In this document: positions 8,883-17,418 of the stretch, one piece after another
How positions within the stretch are numbered: the stretch's first letter is position 1
How the letters are laid out: the number at the start of each line of letters is the position of its first letter
Assembly (NCBI RefSeq): GCF_001429545.1
Contig: NZ_LMSP01000012.1
Location: 266,555 to 330,554, forward strand
Direction: 5' to 3'
DNA: 64,000 bases
Source: Paenibacillus sp. Soil787
GTDB taxonomy: Bacteria; Bacillota; Bacilli; Paenibacillales; NBRC-103111
Program-made: the position numbers and the translations under genes
The notes under the pieces: generated by a model
Database searches by the model: none
Seen by the model: the letters and a program-made list of their open reading frames with translations, nothing else
Told to the model about the DNA's origin: nothing

Positions 8883-10559
8883 CTAGACTTCCATGATAAT
8901 AGGAAGGATCATCGGTCTTCTTCTGGTTTGTTCATATAAAAAGCGTCCGAGAACATCTTTCACGTTTGTTTTTAAAGATGCCCACTCATTTACATTTTCA
9001 TTCATTAATTTCGTTAACGTATTCGTTACGATACGATTGGCTTCTTCCAAGAGACCCTCAGATTCACGTACATACACGAATCCGCGAGAAATAATATCTG
9101 GTCCAGATAAAATTTTGCCATCTTGTTTGCTGAGTGTAACTACGACCACAAGGATTCCGTCCTGAGACAGTAATTTACGGTCACGCAACACAATGTTGCC
9201 TACATCTCCAACGCCAAGTCCATCAATCAGAATGTTGCCGCTTTGAACTTTAGATCCTTTGCGAGCAACGCCATTTTGAATTTCTACCGTATCACCGATA
9301 TCGCACATAAATATATCTTCTTTAGGAATGCCGACAGACTCGGCAAGGATGGCATGTTGACGCAGCATGCGATATTCGCCATGAATCGGAATAAAGTACT
9401 TAGGCTTTATTAGATTGAGCATTAATTTCAATTCTTCTTGGCTACCGTGACCTGATACGTGTACGCCAGTAACAGAACCTGGACCGTAAATCACATTAGC
9501 GCCAATACGGAATAACTCATCTACGGTACGGCCTACATAACGCTCATTCCCCGGAATTGGAGTTGCCGCAATAATAACCGTATCACCAGGTAAAATATCG
9601 ATTTTACGATGGGTTGAACGTGCCATTCTTGTAAGAGCAGACATTGGCTCTCCTTGGCTTCCTGTGGAAAGAATGACAACGCGATCAGCGGCAAGCTTGT
9701 TAACTTCCTCTGGCTCAATTAGCATGCCATCCGGAATGTGCAAATACCCTAACTCGCTAGCGATCGAAACCACGTTAACCATACTGCGACCGATTACTGT
9801 TACTTTGCGATTTGTTGCTGCGGCTGCATCAAACACCTGTTGAACACGGTGAATGTTGGATGCAAATGTCGCAATAACAACTCTTTGCTTAGCCTTACGG
9901 AACACTTCTTCAATTTCAACCCCAACACTGCGCTCAGAGCCTGTGTAACCAGGCCGTTCTGCATTTGTGCTATCGGATAGTAAGGCAAGTACGCCTTTCT
10001 TCCCAATCTCTGCCATACGATGCAAATCCGCATATTGATCATTCACAGGAGTTTGATCGAACTTAAAGTCTCCTGTATGAACAACAACACCTTCTGGTGT
10101 ATCTAAAGCGACACCCACAGAATCAGGAATACTATGGTTGGTTTTGAAGAATGTTGCTGTAAGAACGCCTAAGGAAAGAACGGATTCTGAATTAATGAGG
10201 ATCCGGTTCGTAGTACCGAGTAAATTTGCTTCCTTCAACTTTGCTTCGATAAGTCCCATTGTAAGCTTAGTTGCATAAAGTGGAACGTTAAGATGCTTAA
10301 GCACGTAAGGTAAGCCGCCAATATGATCTTCGTGGCCGTGAGTGATGATAATGCCGCGTACTTTATCCCGATTCTCCGTTAGGTATCCAATATCTGGAAT
10401 GACAATGTCGATTCCAAGCATGTCCTCCTCTGGAAATTTCAAACCACTATCAATGACGATGATATCGTTCGCATACTGAACGCAATACATATTTTTTCCG
10501 ATTTCGCCCACGCCGCCAAGAGCGAAGATCAAAAGTTTATCAATATTTTTTTTGGACAA
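8883..10559 (-). CDS. rnjB: Ribonuclease J
   Basis: This 558-residue metallo-beta-lactamase/beta-CASP nuclease has an intact zinc motif HGHEDHIGG (about residues 74-82), further ligands in HTGDFKFD and HIHGEYR-type positions (PIHGEYRML), and the C-terminal RRPMILPIIMEV end. It should have 5'-3' exo- and endonuclease activity on mRNA. Its position between dapA and tepA is that of Bacillus rnjB (RNase J2), but J2 there has a degenerate active site, whereas this one looks fully active and J1-like. The symbol follows synteny only. The start is TTG at 10559 behind a strong AAGGAGG. A promoter and flanking terminators make it a single-gene unit. Confidence 0.92.
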   Translation of the reverse strand: MSKKNIDKLLIFALGGVGEIGKNMYCVQYANDIIVIDSGLKFPEEDMLGIDIVIPDIGYLTENRDKVRGIIITHGHEDHIGGLPYVLKHLNVPLYATKLTMGLIEAKLKEANLLGTTNRILINSESVLSLGVLTATFFKTNHSIPDSVGVALDTPEGVVVHTGDFKFDQTPVNDQYADLHRMAEIGKKGVLALLSDSTNAERPGYTGSERSVGVEIEEVFRKAKQRVVIATFASNIHRVQQVFDAAAATNRKVTVIGRSMVNVVSIASELGYLHIPDGMLIEPEEVNKLAADRVVILSTGSQGEPMSALTRMARSTHRKIDILPGDTVIIAATPIPGNERYVGRTVDELFRIGANVIYGPGSVTGVHVSGHGSQEELKLMLNLIKPKYFIPIHGEYRMLRQHAILAESVGIPKEDIFMCDIGDTVEIQNGVARKGSKVQSGNILIDGLGVGDVGNIVLRDRKLLSQDGILVVVVTLSKQDGKILSGPDIISRGFVYVRESEGLLEEANRIVTNTLTKLMNENVNEWASLKTNVKDVLGRFLYEQTRRRPMILPIIMEV

Positions 10560-10627
10560 GAATATACCTCCTTCTTAGATTGGACGACGAATTTTAAATG
10601 AAAAAACCGAACTAGTCACTTGCAACC

Positions 10628-10657
10628 ATTATACATGAAAAAAAACAACAAATACAA
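10628..10657 (-). promoter_or_regulatory. Putative sigma-A promoter of the RNase J gene
   Basis: TTGTAT (10652-10657), 18-bp spacer, TATAAT (10628-10633) on the minus strand, 69 bp before the TTG start and just after the dapA terminator. Confidence 0.6.
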
Positions 10658-10684
10658 GTTAATACCGATTACTTTAGATTCCCC

Positions 10685-10718
10685 AAAAAAAGAAAACCGA
10701 TGCCGGAAGCACCGATTC
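10685..10718 (-). terminator. Rho-independent terminator of dapA
   Basis: A stem of about 9 bp (CGGTGC/GCATCG core with one G-U pair, extended outward) is followed by TTTTCTTTTTTT on the minus strand. It begins 12 bp after the dapA stop. Confidence 0.8.
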
Positions 10719-10729
10719 ATTAGGCGTTA

Positions 10730-11593
10730 TCATACAAAAAGTGATTGGATGAATTGTCCTTCTTGCTCGGATACACGAACTAACGGAAGTCTTACGCCTC
10801 CAGTTTGAATGCCTTTCAATGCTAGAGCATGCTTAATTGGAGCAGGACTCGGTACACGGAAAATGCCAGTAAAAACTGGATGAAGCTTACGATGAAGTTC
10901 TGCCGCCTGCTGAATGTTACCTTCTAAATAATACTTTATCATAGATTGCATTTCTTTTCCAATCACATGACTAGCAACACTAATAATACCCTGACATCCT
11001 ACCGCTAGAGCAGGCAGCGCACTGCTATCATCCCCGCTATAAACAAGGAAATTAGGAGCTGCACCATTAAGTATACGTGTCAATTGATCCGTGTTAGCGC
11101 AATCTTTGGTAGCCACGATATTAGAAATTTGGGATAGACGAATAGTGGTCTCCGCATCCAAATTCACACCTGTGCGTCCCGGTACATTATAAAGCATAAT
11201 CGGTACCTGAACAGAATCAGCTACTGCTTTAAAATGCTGGTACAACCCTTCTTGGGAAGGGCGATTATAATAAGGGGCTACGATCAGTAACGCATCGACG
11301 CCAAGTTTTTCCACTTTTTGGGAAAATTCAACAGTATCCAGCGTGTCATAACTCCCTGTCCCTGCAATGATCTTGCAGCGCCCACCGGCATAACGAACGG
11401 ATAATTCAATAAGCTTCAGCTTCTCATCATCTGTTAATGTTGGCGCTTCACCGGTCGTGCCACAAATAACAAGGCTATCCGACTGCTGCTCTTCGATCAA
11501 ATAGTTAATTAATGGTTCTACTTGCTCCCAGTTCACTTGTAAGCTCTCGTCAAAAGGAGTGACCATAGCTGTAATTACTCTTCCAAAATCCAA
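10730..11593 (-). CDS. dapA: 4-hydroxy-tetrahydrodipicolinate synthase DapA
   Basis: This 287-residue TIM-barrel protein condenses pyruvate with aspartate semialdehyde, the branch point to lysine, peptidoglycan diaminopimelate and spore dipicolinate. Visible motifs are the GTTGEAPTL segment near residue 45, YNVPGRTG (Tyr about 133) and the Schiff-base Lys in IVATKDC (about 161). The length is normal. The start is a TTG at 11593 with GAGGAGG about 9 bp upstream. It is the last gene of the dpaA-dpaB-asd-dapG-dapA unit and is followed by a terminator. Confidence 0.95.
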   Translation of the reverse strand: MDFGRVITAMVTPFDESLQVNWEQVEPLINYLIEEQQSDSLVICGTTGEAPTLTDDEKLKLIELSVRYAGGRCKIIAGTGSYDTLDTVEFSQKVEKLGVDALLIVAPYYNRPSQEGLYQHFKAVADSVQVPIMLYNVPGRTGVNLDAETTIRLSQISNIVATKDCANTDQLTRILNGAAPNFLVYSGDDSSALPALAVGCQGIISVASHVIGKEMQSMIKYYLEGNIQQAAELHRKLHPVFTGIFRVPSPAPIKHALALKGIQTGGVRLPLVRVSEQEGQFIQSLFV

Positions 11594-11620
11594 AAGATAT
11601 ACCTCCTCAATCTCGCAAAT

Positions 11621-12838
11621 TCACTTATTTAAATTGAACTTATGGTGTAGTGCCCTGACAGATTTAATCATATCAATACCATGAACAAGTACCCAAATCG
11701 TTGTATTTGAATCCGCTGATTGAAGGATACGTATGTCCTCTTCCGTTAATGCCTCAACAATATGCGCCATAATACCCGGCACTCCGTTCATACCGCCGCC
11801 GATTACCGAAACCTTCGCACATCCGCTCACAGCCTTAGGATCATAACCTTGACTTCTGAGCAGCTTTAGAGCGCGTTCCGCTTCATGATCGAATACCGTA
11901 TAAACGACACCCGATGGATTAACATTTATAAAATCAACACTAATCTGATGCAGTGCCATCGTTTTAAAGACGCGAAGCTGAAGATCGAATTGACCTTCAA
12001 CAGCAGCAACATGAATTTGAGTAATATTCGTAAAATGGGCTATTCCCGTAACGAAGCGATCCCTTACCTGGCTCATATCCGAAGGGATACTGTCTGAAGC
12101 TGTAACCAATGTTCCTTCTTCTTTGGAAAACGTAGATCGCACGCGAATCGGTATATTAGCCTGCATGGCTACTTCTACCGCGCGTGGATGGATAACCTTG
12201 GCACCATTATGTGCCATATTGCAGATTTCAGCGAAGCTAACGCGAACTAGCGGTTTAGCATCTTCAACGATTCGTGGATCCGCTGTCAATATCCCGTTCA
12301 CATCTGTGAAGATATCTACAATTTCAGCTTTAAGGGCAGCACCAAGAGCAGTAGCCGATGTATCACTACCCCCGCGTCCTAGTGTTGTCAATTCATCCTG
12401 ACTTGTTTTACCCTGAAATCCTGTAACAATGACTACCATATCTTGCTCCAACAATTCAAGGATCCGGTTAGGCTGCATAGCTACGATCTGCGCATTACCA
12501 TGAACATCATTCGTCAGAATGCCAGCTTGCCCACCTGTCAAAACTGTAGAGTTAATACCTATTGCTTGTAATAGGCTGCACAAATGTACTGCAGAAATTA
12601 ACTCTCCGCAGCCCATTAGCATATCGAGTTCCCTCGCTGGCAGCCCCTCCCCGTTCTTTCGAACGAGGTCTAAGAGCGTGTCAGTCGCATAGGGTTCTCC
12701 TTTTCTTCCCATCGCGGATACAACAACAACTAATTTATAATGATTAATTAGTGCATCTTGAATGTGTCCAATAACATGTTCTCTGGCATGAGCGGTGGAA
12801 AGCGAAGTGCCTCCAAATTTTTGTACAAGGATTCGCAT
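11621..12838 (-). CDS. dapG: Aspartate kinase I DapG
   Basis: This 405-residue aspartokinase starts with the phosphate-binding VQKFGGTSL motif and has GRGGSDTSA and FTDVNGILTADPR (kinase domain, residues 1-235). Two ACT domains follow (about 265-400, with GGGMNGVPGIMA). It phosphorylates aspartate to start the lysine/threonine/methionine pathway. Its place in the dpa-asd-dapA unit corresponds to the DAP-regulated DapG isoenzyme of Bacillus; the effector is inferred, not seen. It lies 53 bp after asd and 27 bp before dapA. Confidence 0.94.
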   Translation of the reverse strand: MRILVQKFGGTSLSTAHAREHVIGHIQDALINHYKLVVVVSAMGRKGEPYATDTLLDLVRKNGEGLPARELDMLMGCGELISAVHLCSLLQAIGINSTVLTGGQAGILTNDVHGNAQIVAMQPNRILELLEQDMVVIVTGFQGKTSQDELTTLGRGGSDTSATALGAALKAEIVDIFTDVNGILTADPRIVEDAKPLVRVSFAEICNMAHNGAKVIHPRAVEVAMQANIPIRVRSTFSKEEGTLVTASDSIPSDMSQVRDRFVTGIAHFTNITQIHVAAVEGQFDLQLRVFKTMALHQISVDFINVNPSGVVYTVFDHEAERALKLLRSQGYDPKAVSGCAKVSVIGGGMNGVPGIMAHIVEALTEEDIRILQSADSNTTIWVLVHGIDMIKSVRALHHKFNLNK

Positions 12839-12891
12839 GAGTTTCCCCCATATTCACTGCATAATGATTAACGCAGTCATACTTGCTGATA

Positions 12892-13929
12892 TTATTGTTC
12901 TATAGCAATATATTCAGCAATTTGTACAGCATTCCATGCAGCGCCTTTTAGCAGGTTGTCAGAAACAATCCACATGTTTAGCGCTTTCGGATTGCTCAAA
13001 TCACGGCGTACACGACCTACGAAAGTTTCCAATTTACCCGCTGCATCTGTTGCAAGTGGATATTGTTGCTCAGCCGGATTGTCTACAAGGACAATACCAG
13101 GGGCATTAGCAAGTAACGTCTTCACTTCTTCTACGTCGAAATCTTCTTTTAATTCAACATAGACAGATTCCGAATGACCATAAACAACTGGAATACGAAC
13201 GCATGTAGCTGTAACTTCAATGGACTCATCACCCATAATTTTTTTCGTTTCAAGAATCATTTTCATTTCTTCATTCGTAAAACCGTTATCGAGGAATTTA
13301 TCAATTTGCGGAATCGCATTGAAGGCGATCTGGTGTTTCACTGGCAAAGAACCAACCGGCAAAATATCCGGATTCGCAGCATTTCCTTCAAGCACTTCTT
13401 TGGATTGTCTCAACATTTCGTTAATCGCTTTGGCACCTGCTCCAGAAACAGCTTGGTACGTAGAAACGATGATACGGGAAATCCCATAACGATCATACAA
13501 TGGCTTAAGTGCAGCAACCATTTGAATCGTGGAACAATTCGGATTTGCAATAATGCCTTTGTGTTCGTTAATTTTCTCTACGTTTACCTCAGGCACCACA
13601 AGTGGAGTTTCAGGATCCATGCGGTATGCACTCGTATTATCAATACAGATCGTACCTGCTTTAACCGCGTGAGGAGCTAATGCCTTCGTAACATCGCCCC
13701 CGGCACTAAATAAAGCAATATCAACGCCTTGAAAGCTTTCTGGTGTCGCTTCTTGAACGGTTACTTCTTGACCTTTAAAAGAAAGCTTTACGCCCGCTGA
13801 ACGAGCGGAGGAAAGTAATTTCAATTCCTTGATGGGGAAATTCCGTTCTTCTAATAGACGGATAATTTGTTCTCCTACTGCGCCTGTAGCGCCTACGACT
13901 GCAACGTTAAAAAGCTTCTGGTTCGACAT
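12892..13929 (-). CDS. asd: Aspartate-semialdehyde dehydrogenase
   Basis: About 345 residues. NADP-binding GATGAVGE at the N-terminus and the catalytic Cys in ANPNCSTIQM (about residue 130). A later SGAGAKA loop and the His of PVKHQIAFN are also typical. The enzyme makes aspartate semialdehyde from aspartyl phosphate for dapA. I chose the ATG at 13929, giving MSNQKLFNVAVVG, since AAGGGGAG lies about 9-11 bp upstream; an upstream TTG at 13950 lies inside that site. It is 36 bp downstream of dpaB. Confidence 0.94.
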   Translation of the reverse strand: MSNQKLFNVAVVGATGAVGEQIIRLLEERNFPIKELKLLSSARSAGVKLSFKGQEVTVQEATPESFQGVDIALFSAGGDVTKALAPHAVKAGTICIDNTSAYRMDPETPLVVPEVNVEKINEHKGIIANPNCSTIQMVAALKPLYDRYGISRIIVSTYQAVSGAGAKAINEMLRQSKEVLEGNAANPDILPVGSLPVKHQIAFNAIPQIDKFLDNGFTNEEMKMILETKKIMGDESIEVTATCVRIPVVYGHSESVYVELKEDFDVEEVKTLLANAPGIVLVDNPAEQQYPLATDAAGKLETFVGRVRRDLSNPKALNMWIVSDNLLKGAAWNAVQIAEYIAIEQ

Positions 13930-13965
13930 GAGCTGGACTCTCCCCTTCAAGATGTTATATATGAA

Positions 13966-14559
13966 TTAGTATTGAAATCTCTCAATAATCATGGGCTGTA
14001 ATTGCTTACCTTCAAGAGCAGCTTCACAGGCTTCCATAATCAAGTCCATCCGAGCTACCAACGAATTTGGCTTCGCTCCAGGTGCATCTTGACCATAGGG
14101 CACAAAATAAATGTTTTTGGTAATAAGAAGCTTAGCGATATTCATCGCGTTCAATCCCAACCCATCATTCGTCGAAATGGCTAAAACTAGCGGCCGCAAG
14201 TTTCTCATTTGCGCTTTTGCAGCCATAAGTACTGGACTCTCTGTCATCGCGTTTGCTAGTTTACTAGTCGTGTTCCCTGTGCATGGTGCAATAACCATCA
14301 CATCAAGCAGTTTGGATGGACCTAGTGGCTCAGCGGCTACAATCGTAGATATAATGTCGTTCCCGGTTATATCCTTGATCTGTTGCTGCCAATCTGCTGC
14401 ATTGCCGAAACGTGTGTCGGTGGTCATGACTGTATTCGATACAATCGGTATGACACGTGCACCTGCATCTACAAATCTCTTAATCTGCGGCATGACTTCT
14501 TCCAACGTACAGTGAGAACCAGTTAAAGCATATCCGACTGTTTTCCCTTGCCAATTCAT
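13966..14559 (-). CDS. dpaB: Dipicolinate synthase subunit B
   Basis: This 197-residue flavoprotein-like subunit (SpoVFB) shows GYALTGSHCTLEE at the N-terminus and APCTGNTTSKLANAMTES, typical of the flavoprotein family. With DpaA it oxidises dihydrodipicolinate to dipicolinic acid in the mother cell. Dipicolinate then goes to the spore core. The start is an ATG whose codon overlaps the dpaA stop (4-bp overlap), so subunits are made together. Length is normal. Confidence 0.94.
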   Translation of the reverse strand: MNWQGKTVGYALTGSHCTLEEVMPQIKRFVDAGARVIPIVSNTVMTTDTRFGNAADWQQQIKDITGNDIISTIVAAEPLGPSKLLDVMVIAPCTGNTTSKLANAMTESPVLMAAKAQMRNLRPLVLAISTNDGLGLNAMNIAKLLITKNIYFVPYGQDAPGAKPNSLVARMDLIMEACEAALEGKQLQPMIIERFQY

Positions 14560-15455
14560 TCCACATCGCTCCTGTCTTTGAAGTCTTCCTCGATCAGCTG
14601 ACTAAGTGTCTTTGCCATGATGCGGCCAGCTGTTTTGGGGGCGACGATGCCAGGTAAACCGGGCGCTAGCATCGCTTTGATGCCTCTTTTCTCAGCAAAT
14701 CGGAAGTCCGTTCCGCCAGGTTTAGAAGCCAAATCGATGATGAGCGCGCGATGTGGGATATTAGTAATAACTTGCGCTGTGACTATCATAGTCGGAATTG
14801 TGTTAAAAAGCAAGTCAATATTCCCCACTTCCGGGTACAGGTCCTTTGTATAAAAAGGCTGAAAACCCATCTCCCACGCCCTTGCAAAATGCTCCGGTTT
14901 CCTCACGCCAACCTTCACGGTTGCCCCTAATCCCTGCAGAGTTTTGGCCATTGTAAAACCTGTACGACCAAAACCTAAAACCATACAAACTGAACCGTGG
15001 ATGGTAATATCGGTGTTCTGGATCGCCATCATTAGTGCTCCCTCGGCTGTCGGGATGGAGTTATAAATCGCTATATCATCACGCTCGAATAACTCCACTA
15101 ACTCAATTCCGTTTGCCGCACAAAGCTTTTTCAGAAAGCTTTTGGCCATTCCTGTATACACTTTGGCATGCTTCGGCAGTGACGACATAAGTTCGTCTGT
15201 CAGTCTCATCTCTTCACTCGAGAATATAGATTCCACTTGTCCTGAATCATCCGTACCTACAACTGGCAAAATAAGTACATCAACGGTTTGAAACAGCATG
15301 GGATCGAGTTTAGCATTTGAAACACCGCTAAATTGTCTTCCTAGATTATCAAATCCGAATAATGTCACCGTAGCATCAAGTTCAATAAATTTCTGAATTA
15401 CTTCAAGTTGCCGGGCGTCTCCACCCATAATTGCAACCGAAATCCCAGTGAGCAT
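14556..15455 (-). CDS. dpaA: Dipicolinate synthase subunit A
   Basis: This 299-residue protein (SpoVFA) has an N-terminal domain with IMGGDARQLEV and a central Rossmann motif VLGFGRTGFTMAKTL (about residues 158-172) for NAD(P). A late APGLPGIVAPKTAGRI segment is characteristic. It is the dehydrogenase subunit of dipicolinate synthase, needed for spore heat resistance. It starts at ATG 15455, behind AAAGGGGTG. A sigma-K-like promoter lies upstream, in keeping with mother-cell expression. Confidence 0.95.
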   Translation of the reverse strand: MLTGISVAIMGGDARQLEVIQKFIELDATVTLFGFDNLGRQFSGVSNAKLDPMLFQTVDVLILPVVGTDDSGQVESIFSSEEMRLTDELMSSLPKHAKVYTGMAKSFLKKLCAANGIELVELFERDDIAIYNSIPTAEGALMMAIQNTDITIHGSVCMVLGFGRTGFTMAKTLQGLGATVKVGVRKPEHFARAWEMGFQPFYTKDLYPEVGNIDLLFNTIPTMIVTAQVITNIPHRALIIDLASKPGGTDFRFAEKRGIKAMLAPGLPGIVAPKTAGRIMAKTLSQLIEEDFKDRSDVE

Positions 15456-15493
15456 TCTCGCTTACACCCCTTTCTCGGTCCGTTTCGATACGT

Positions 15494-15522
15494 TATAGTA
15501 TGCGTTCGCCTAAGGATGGGTG
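15494..15522 (-). promoter_or_regulatory. Putative sigma-K promoter of dpaAB
   Basis: On the minus strand CACC (15519-15522), 16 bp, then CATACTATA (15494-15502). This matches the sigma-K pattern (hACm, N16-17, CATAnnnTA). It lies between the dut terminator and dpaA, 39 bp from the start. SpoVF of Bacillus is sigma-K dependent. Confidence 0.7.
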
Positions 15523-15548
15523 ACTTACCGCACTCAGTTCCTTGGAAA

Positions 15549-15581
15549 ACAAAAAGAACCCCTTCCATTGGAAGAGGTTCT
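15549..15581 (-). terminator. Rho-independent terminator of dut
   Basis: A 12-bp stem (15555-15566 with 15570-15581, one G-U pair) with a short loop is followed by TTTTTGTTTT on the minus strand, 33 bp after the dut stop. Confidence 0.9.
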
Positions 15582-15613
15582 GGCAGTTGATGCTTACGTA
15601 TGTAGTAGATCTA

Positions 15614-16069
15614 TTACCGTCCTGTGTGGCCAAAACCGCCTGATCCTCGATCCGTCTCTGTTAATTCCGAAACCTCACCCAGCTGGATCTGCGGCACAAG
15701 CTGGAAAACCATCTGCGCAATTCGCTCATTCCGCTGAATGGTGAACGGCTCCTGTCCATGGTTAATCAGCAGCACTTTCACTTCCCCGCGGTAGTCGGCA
15801 TCGATCGTTCCCGGTGAATTCAGTGTTGTGATGCCATGCTTGTAAGCAAGCCCGCTCCGCGGTCGGATCTGAGCTTCAAGCTCAGGCGGCATACTGAGTG
15901 CGAAGCCTGTCGGGATGAGCTGACGCTCACCTGGACCTAGCACTACCGGCTCGCTCACGGCAGCATGAAGATCGAAGCCGCTGGCAGCGGCGGACATTTT
16001 CTGAGGCAGAAGGATATCCTCCTGTCCGGATACCCGTTTAATTTGGACATCAAAGTTATTGAGAGACAA
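15614..16069 (-). CDS. dut: dUTP diphosphatase
   Basis: This 151-residue trimeric-type dUTPase shows the conserved motifs in order: ASGFDLHAA, RPRSGLAYKHG, SPGTIDADYRGE (catalytic Asp/Tyr) and the C-terminal RGSGGFGHTGR arm. It hydrolyses dUTP to dUMP, keeping uracil out of DNA. The start is TTG at 16069 with GAGGGA upstream, overlapping the end of the M16 peptidase gene by 14 bp. Paenibacillus-type synteny after ymxG. A terminator follows. Confidence 0.95.
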   Translation of the reverse strand: MSLNNFDVQIKRVSGQEDILLPQKMSAAASGFDLHAAVSEPVVLGPGERQLIPTGFALSMPPELEAQIRPRSGLAYKHGITTLNSPGTIDADYRGEVKVLLINHGQEPFTIQRNERIAQMVFQLVPQIQLGEVSELTETDRGSGGFGHTGR

Positions 16070-17315
16070 GTTGATCCCTCCTGAAGCCGTTAATTACATC
16101 ATCCGAATTTCCCACCATAGATAGAGCAAAAGGTGCCCCGAAAAGCGTTTTCGTTAATTGACGAATGTCCTCCATCTGAACGCTTTCAATTCGCTCGATC
16201 ATTTCGTCGAGACTGTAATGCTTACCAGTCATCAGCTCATTTTTCCCAAATCGGTTCATACGGCTGCTGGTGCTCTCCAAACTAAGGATCAAGCTGCCCT
16301 TCAGCTGCTCCTTGCCTTTCTTGAGTTCAGAATCTGTCATACCTTTCACAGCCATATCACGCAGCAGCTCCATAGTTACCTTAAGCACTTCTTCCGTCTG
16401 TTTCGGTGCTGTGCCTGTATAAATCGTAAACATACCGCTGTCGATATGCGAGGAGTGGTAGGAATAGACGGAATAAGCAAGCCCGCGTTTCTCCCGAATC
16501 TCCTGGAACAATCTTGAACTCATTCCACCACCAATGGCATTATTGAGCAGTACCATCGGATATAGATTCTCTTCTTGAAGCGATAGACCTGGAAGCGATA
16601 GACAAATGTGATTTTGTTCCGTTTTTTTCGCATGGAAAATCAGTTCTCCAAGGAAATCCGGTGCATCATAACTTGTTTCCACGCCTGTTTGAGCGAATTC
16701 ACCGAAATGCTTCTCAATAAGCTCGCGCACACTATCATCAATATTGCCAGCAATGCTAAGAACCGTATTTTCTGTATTATAGTATTGCTTCATATAGTTA
16801 CGCAGATCATCCGATTTCATTTTCGATAAATTGTCCTGGGTTCCAAGGATCGTATACCCTAGCGGATGTAAGCCATAAGAAGCTTTGGCCAATAAATCAT
16901 GAACCAAATCGTCCGGTGTATCTTCATACATTGAGATCTCTTCATATATGACATTCTTCTCTTTTTCTAACTCACTCTCATCAAAAGCAGAATGGAAAAA
17001 CATGTCCGAAAGCATATCCATGGCAAGAGGCAAATGATCATCAAGAACCTTCGCATAATAGCATGTATACTCTTTGGAGGTGAATGCATTCACATTTCCT
17101 CCGATTCCATCAAATATCTCCGCGATATCTTTGGCTGAATGGCGCTCTGTCCCTTTGAATAACATGTGTTCAATAAAATGCGAAATGCCGTTATTATCTT
17201 GTGACTCATTACGCGAGCCCGTCTTCACCCAAATCCCGAACGTAACCGATCGAAAAGTAGGAATTTGTTCCATGACGACTCTCAAGCCATTATGTAAGCG
17301 ATATTTGATCACCAA
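16056..17315 (-). CDS. ymxG: M16 zinc peptidase (YmxG/MlpA)
   Basis: This 419-residue processing-peptidase-like protein has an intact HFIEH zinc motif at about residues 46-50, a nearby Glu in EKNVIYEEISMYED, and the C-terminal GGGMSSRLFQEIREKRGLAYSV region. No signal peptide is visible, so it is probably cytoplasmic. It follows a deacetylase-like gene (ylxY) as in Bacillus, where the gene is called ymxG/mlpA. Substrate is unknown. A TATAAT at 17358-17363 lies 42 bp upstream, but no good -35 is seen. Confidence 0.9.
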   Translation of the reverse strand: MVIKYRLHNGLRVVMEQIPTFRSVTFGIWVKTGSRNESQDNNGISHFIEHMLFKGTERHSAKDIAEIFDGIGGNVNAFTSKEYTCYYAKVLDDHLPLAMDMLSDMFFHSAFDESELEKEKNVIYEEISMYEDTPDDLVHDLLAKASYGLHPLGYTILGTQDNLSKMKSDDLRNYMKQYYNTENTVLSIAGNIDDSVRELIEKHFGEFAQTGVETSYDAPDFLGELIFHAKKTEQNHICLSLPGLSLQEENLYPMVLLNNAIGGGMSSRLFQEIREKRGLAYSVYSYHSSHIDSGMFTIYTGTAPKQTEEVLKVTMELLRDMAVKGMTDSELKKGKEQLKGSLILSLESTSSRMNRFGKNELMTGKHYSLDEMIERIESVQMEDIRQLTKTLFGAPFALSMVGNSDDVINGFRRDQLVSQ

Positions 17316-17418
17316 GGTTCCTCCTCGAATTGTAACACCTAAAGTCCTATTCCCAAATTATACTTACTCAGTCTAACAAAAATGTGAGGACGACTCAACT
17401 TTCCAGCTGATTCATCGA

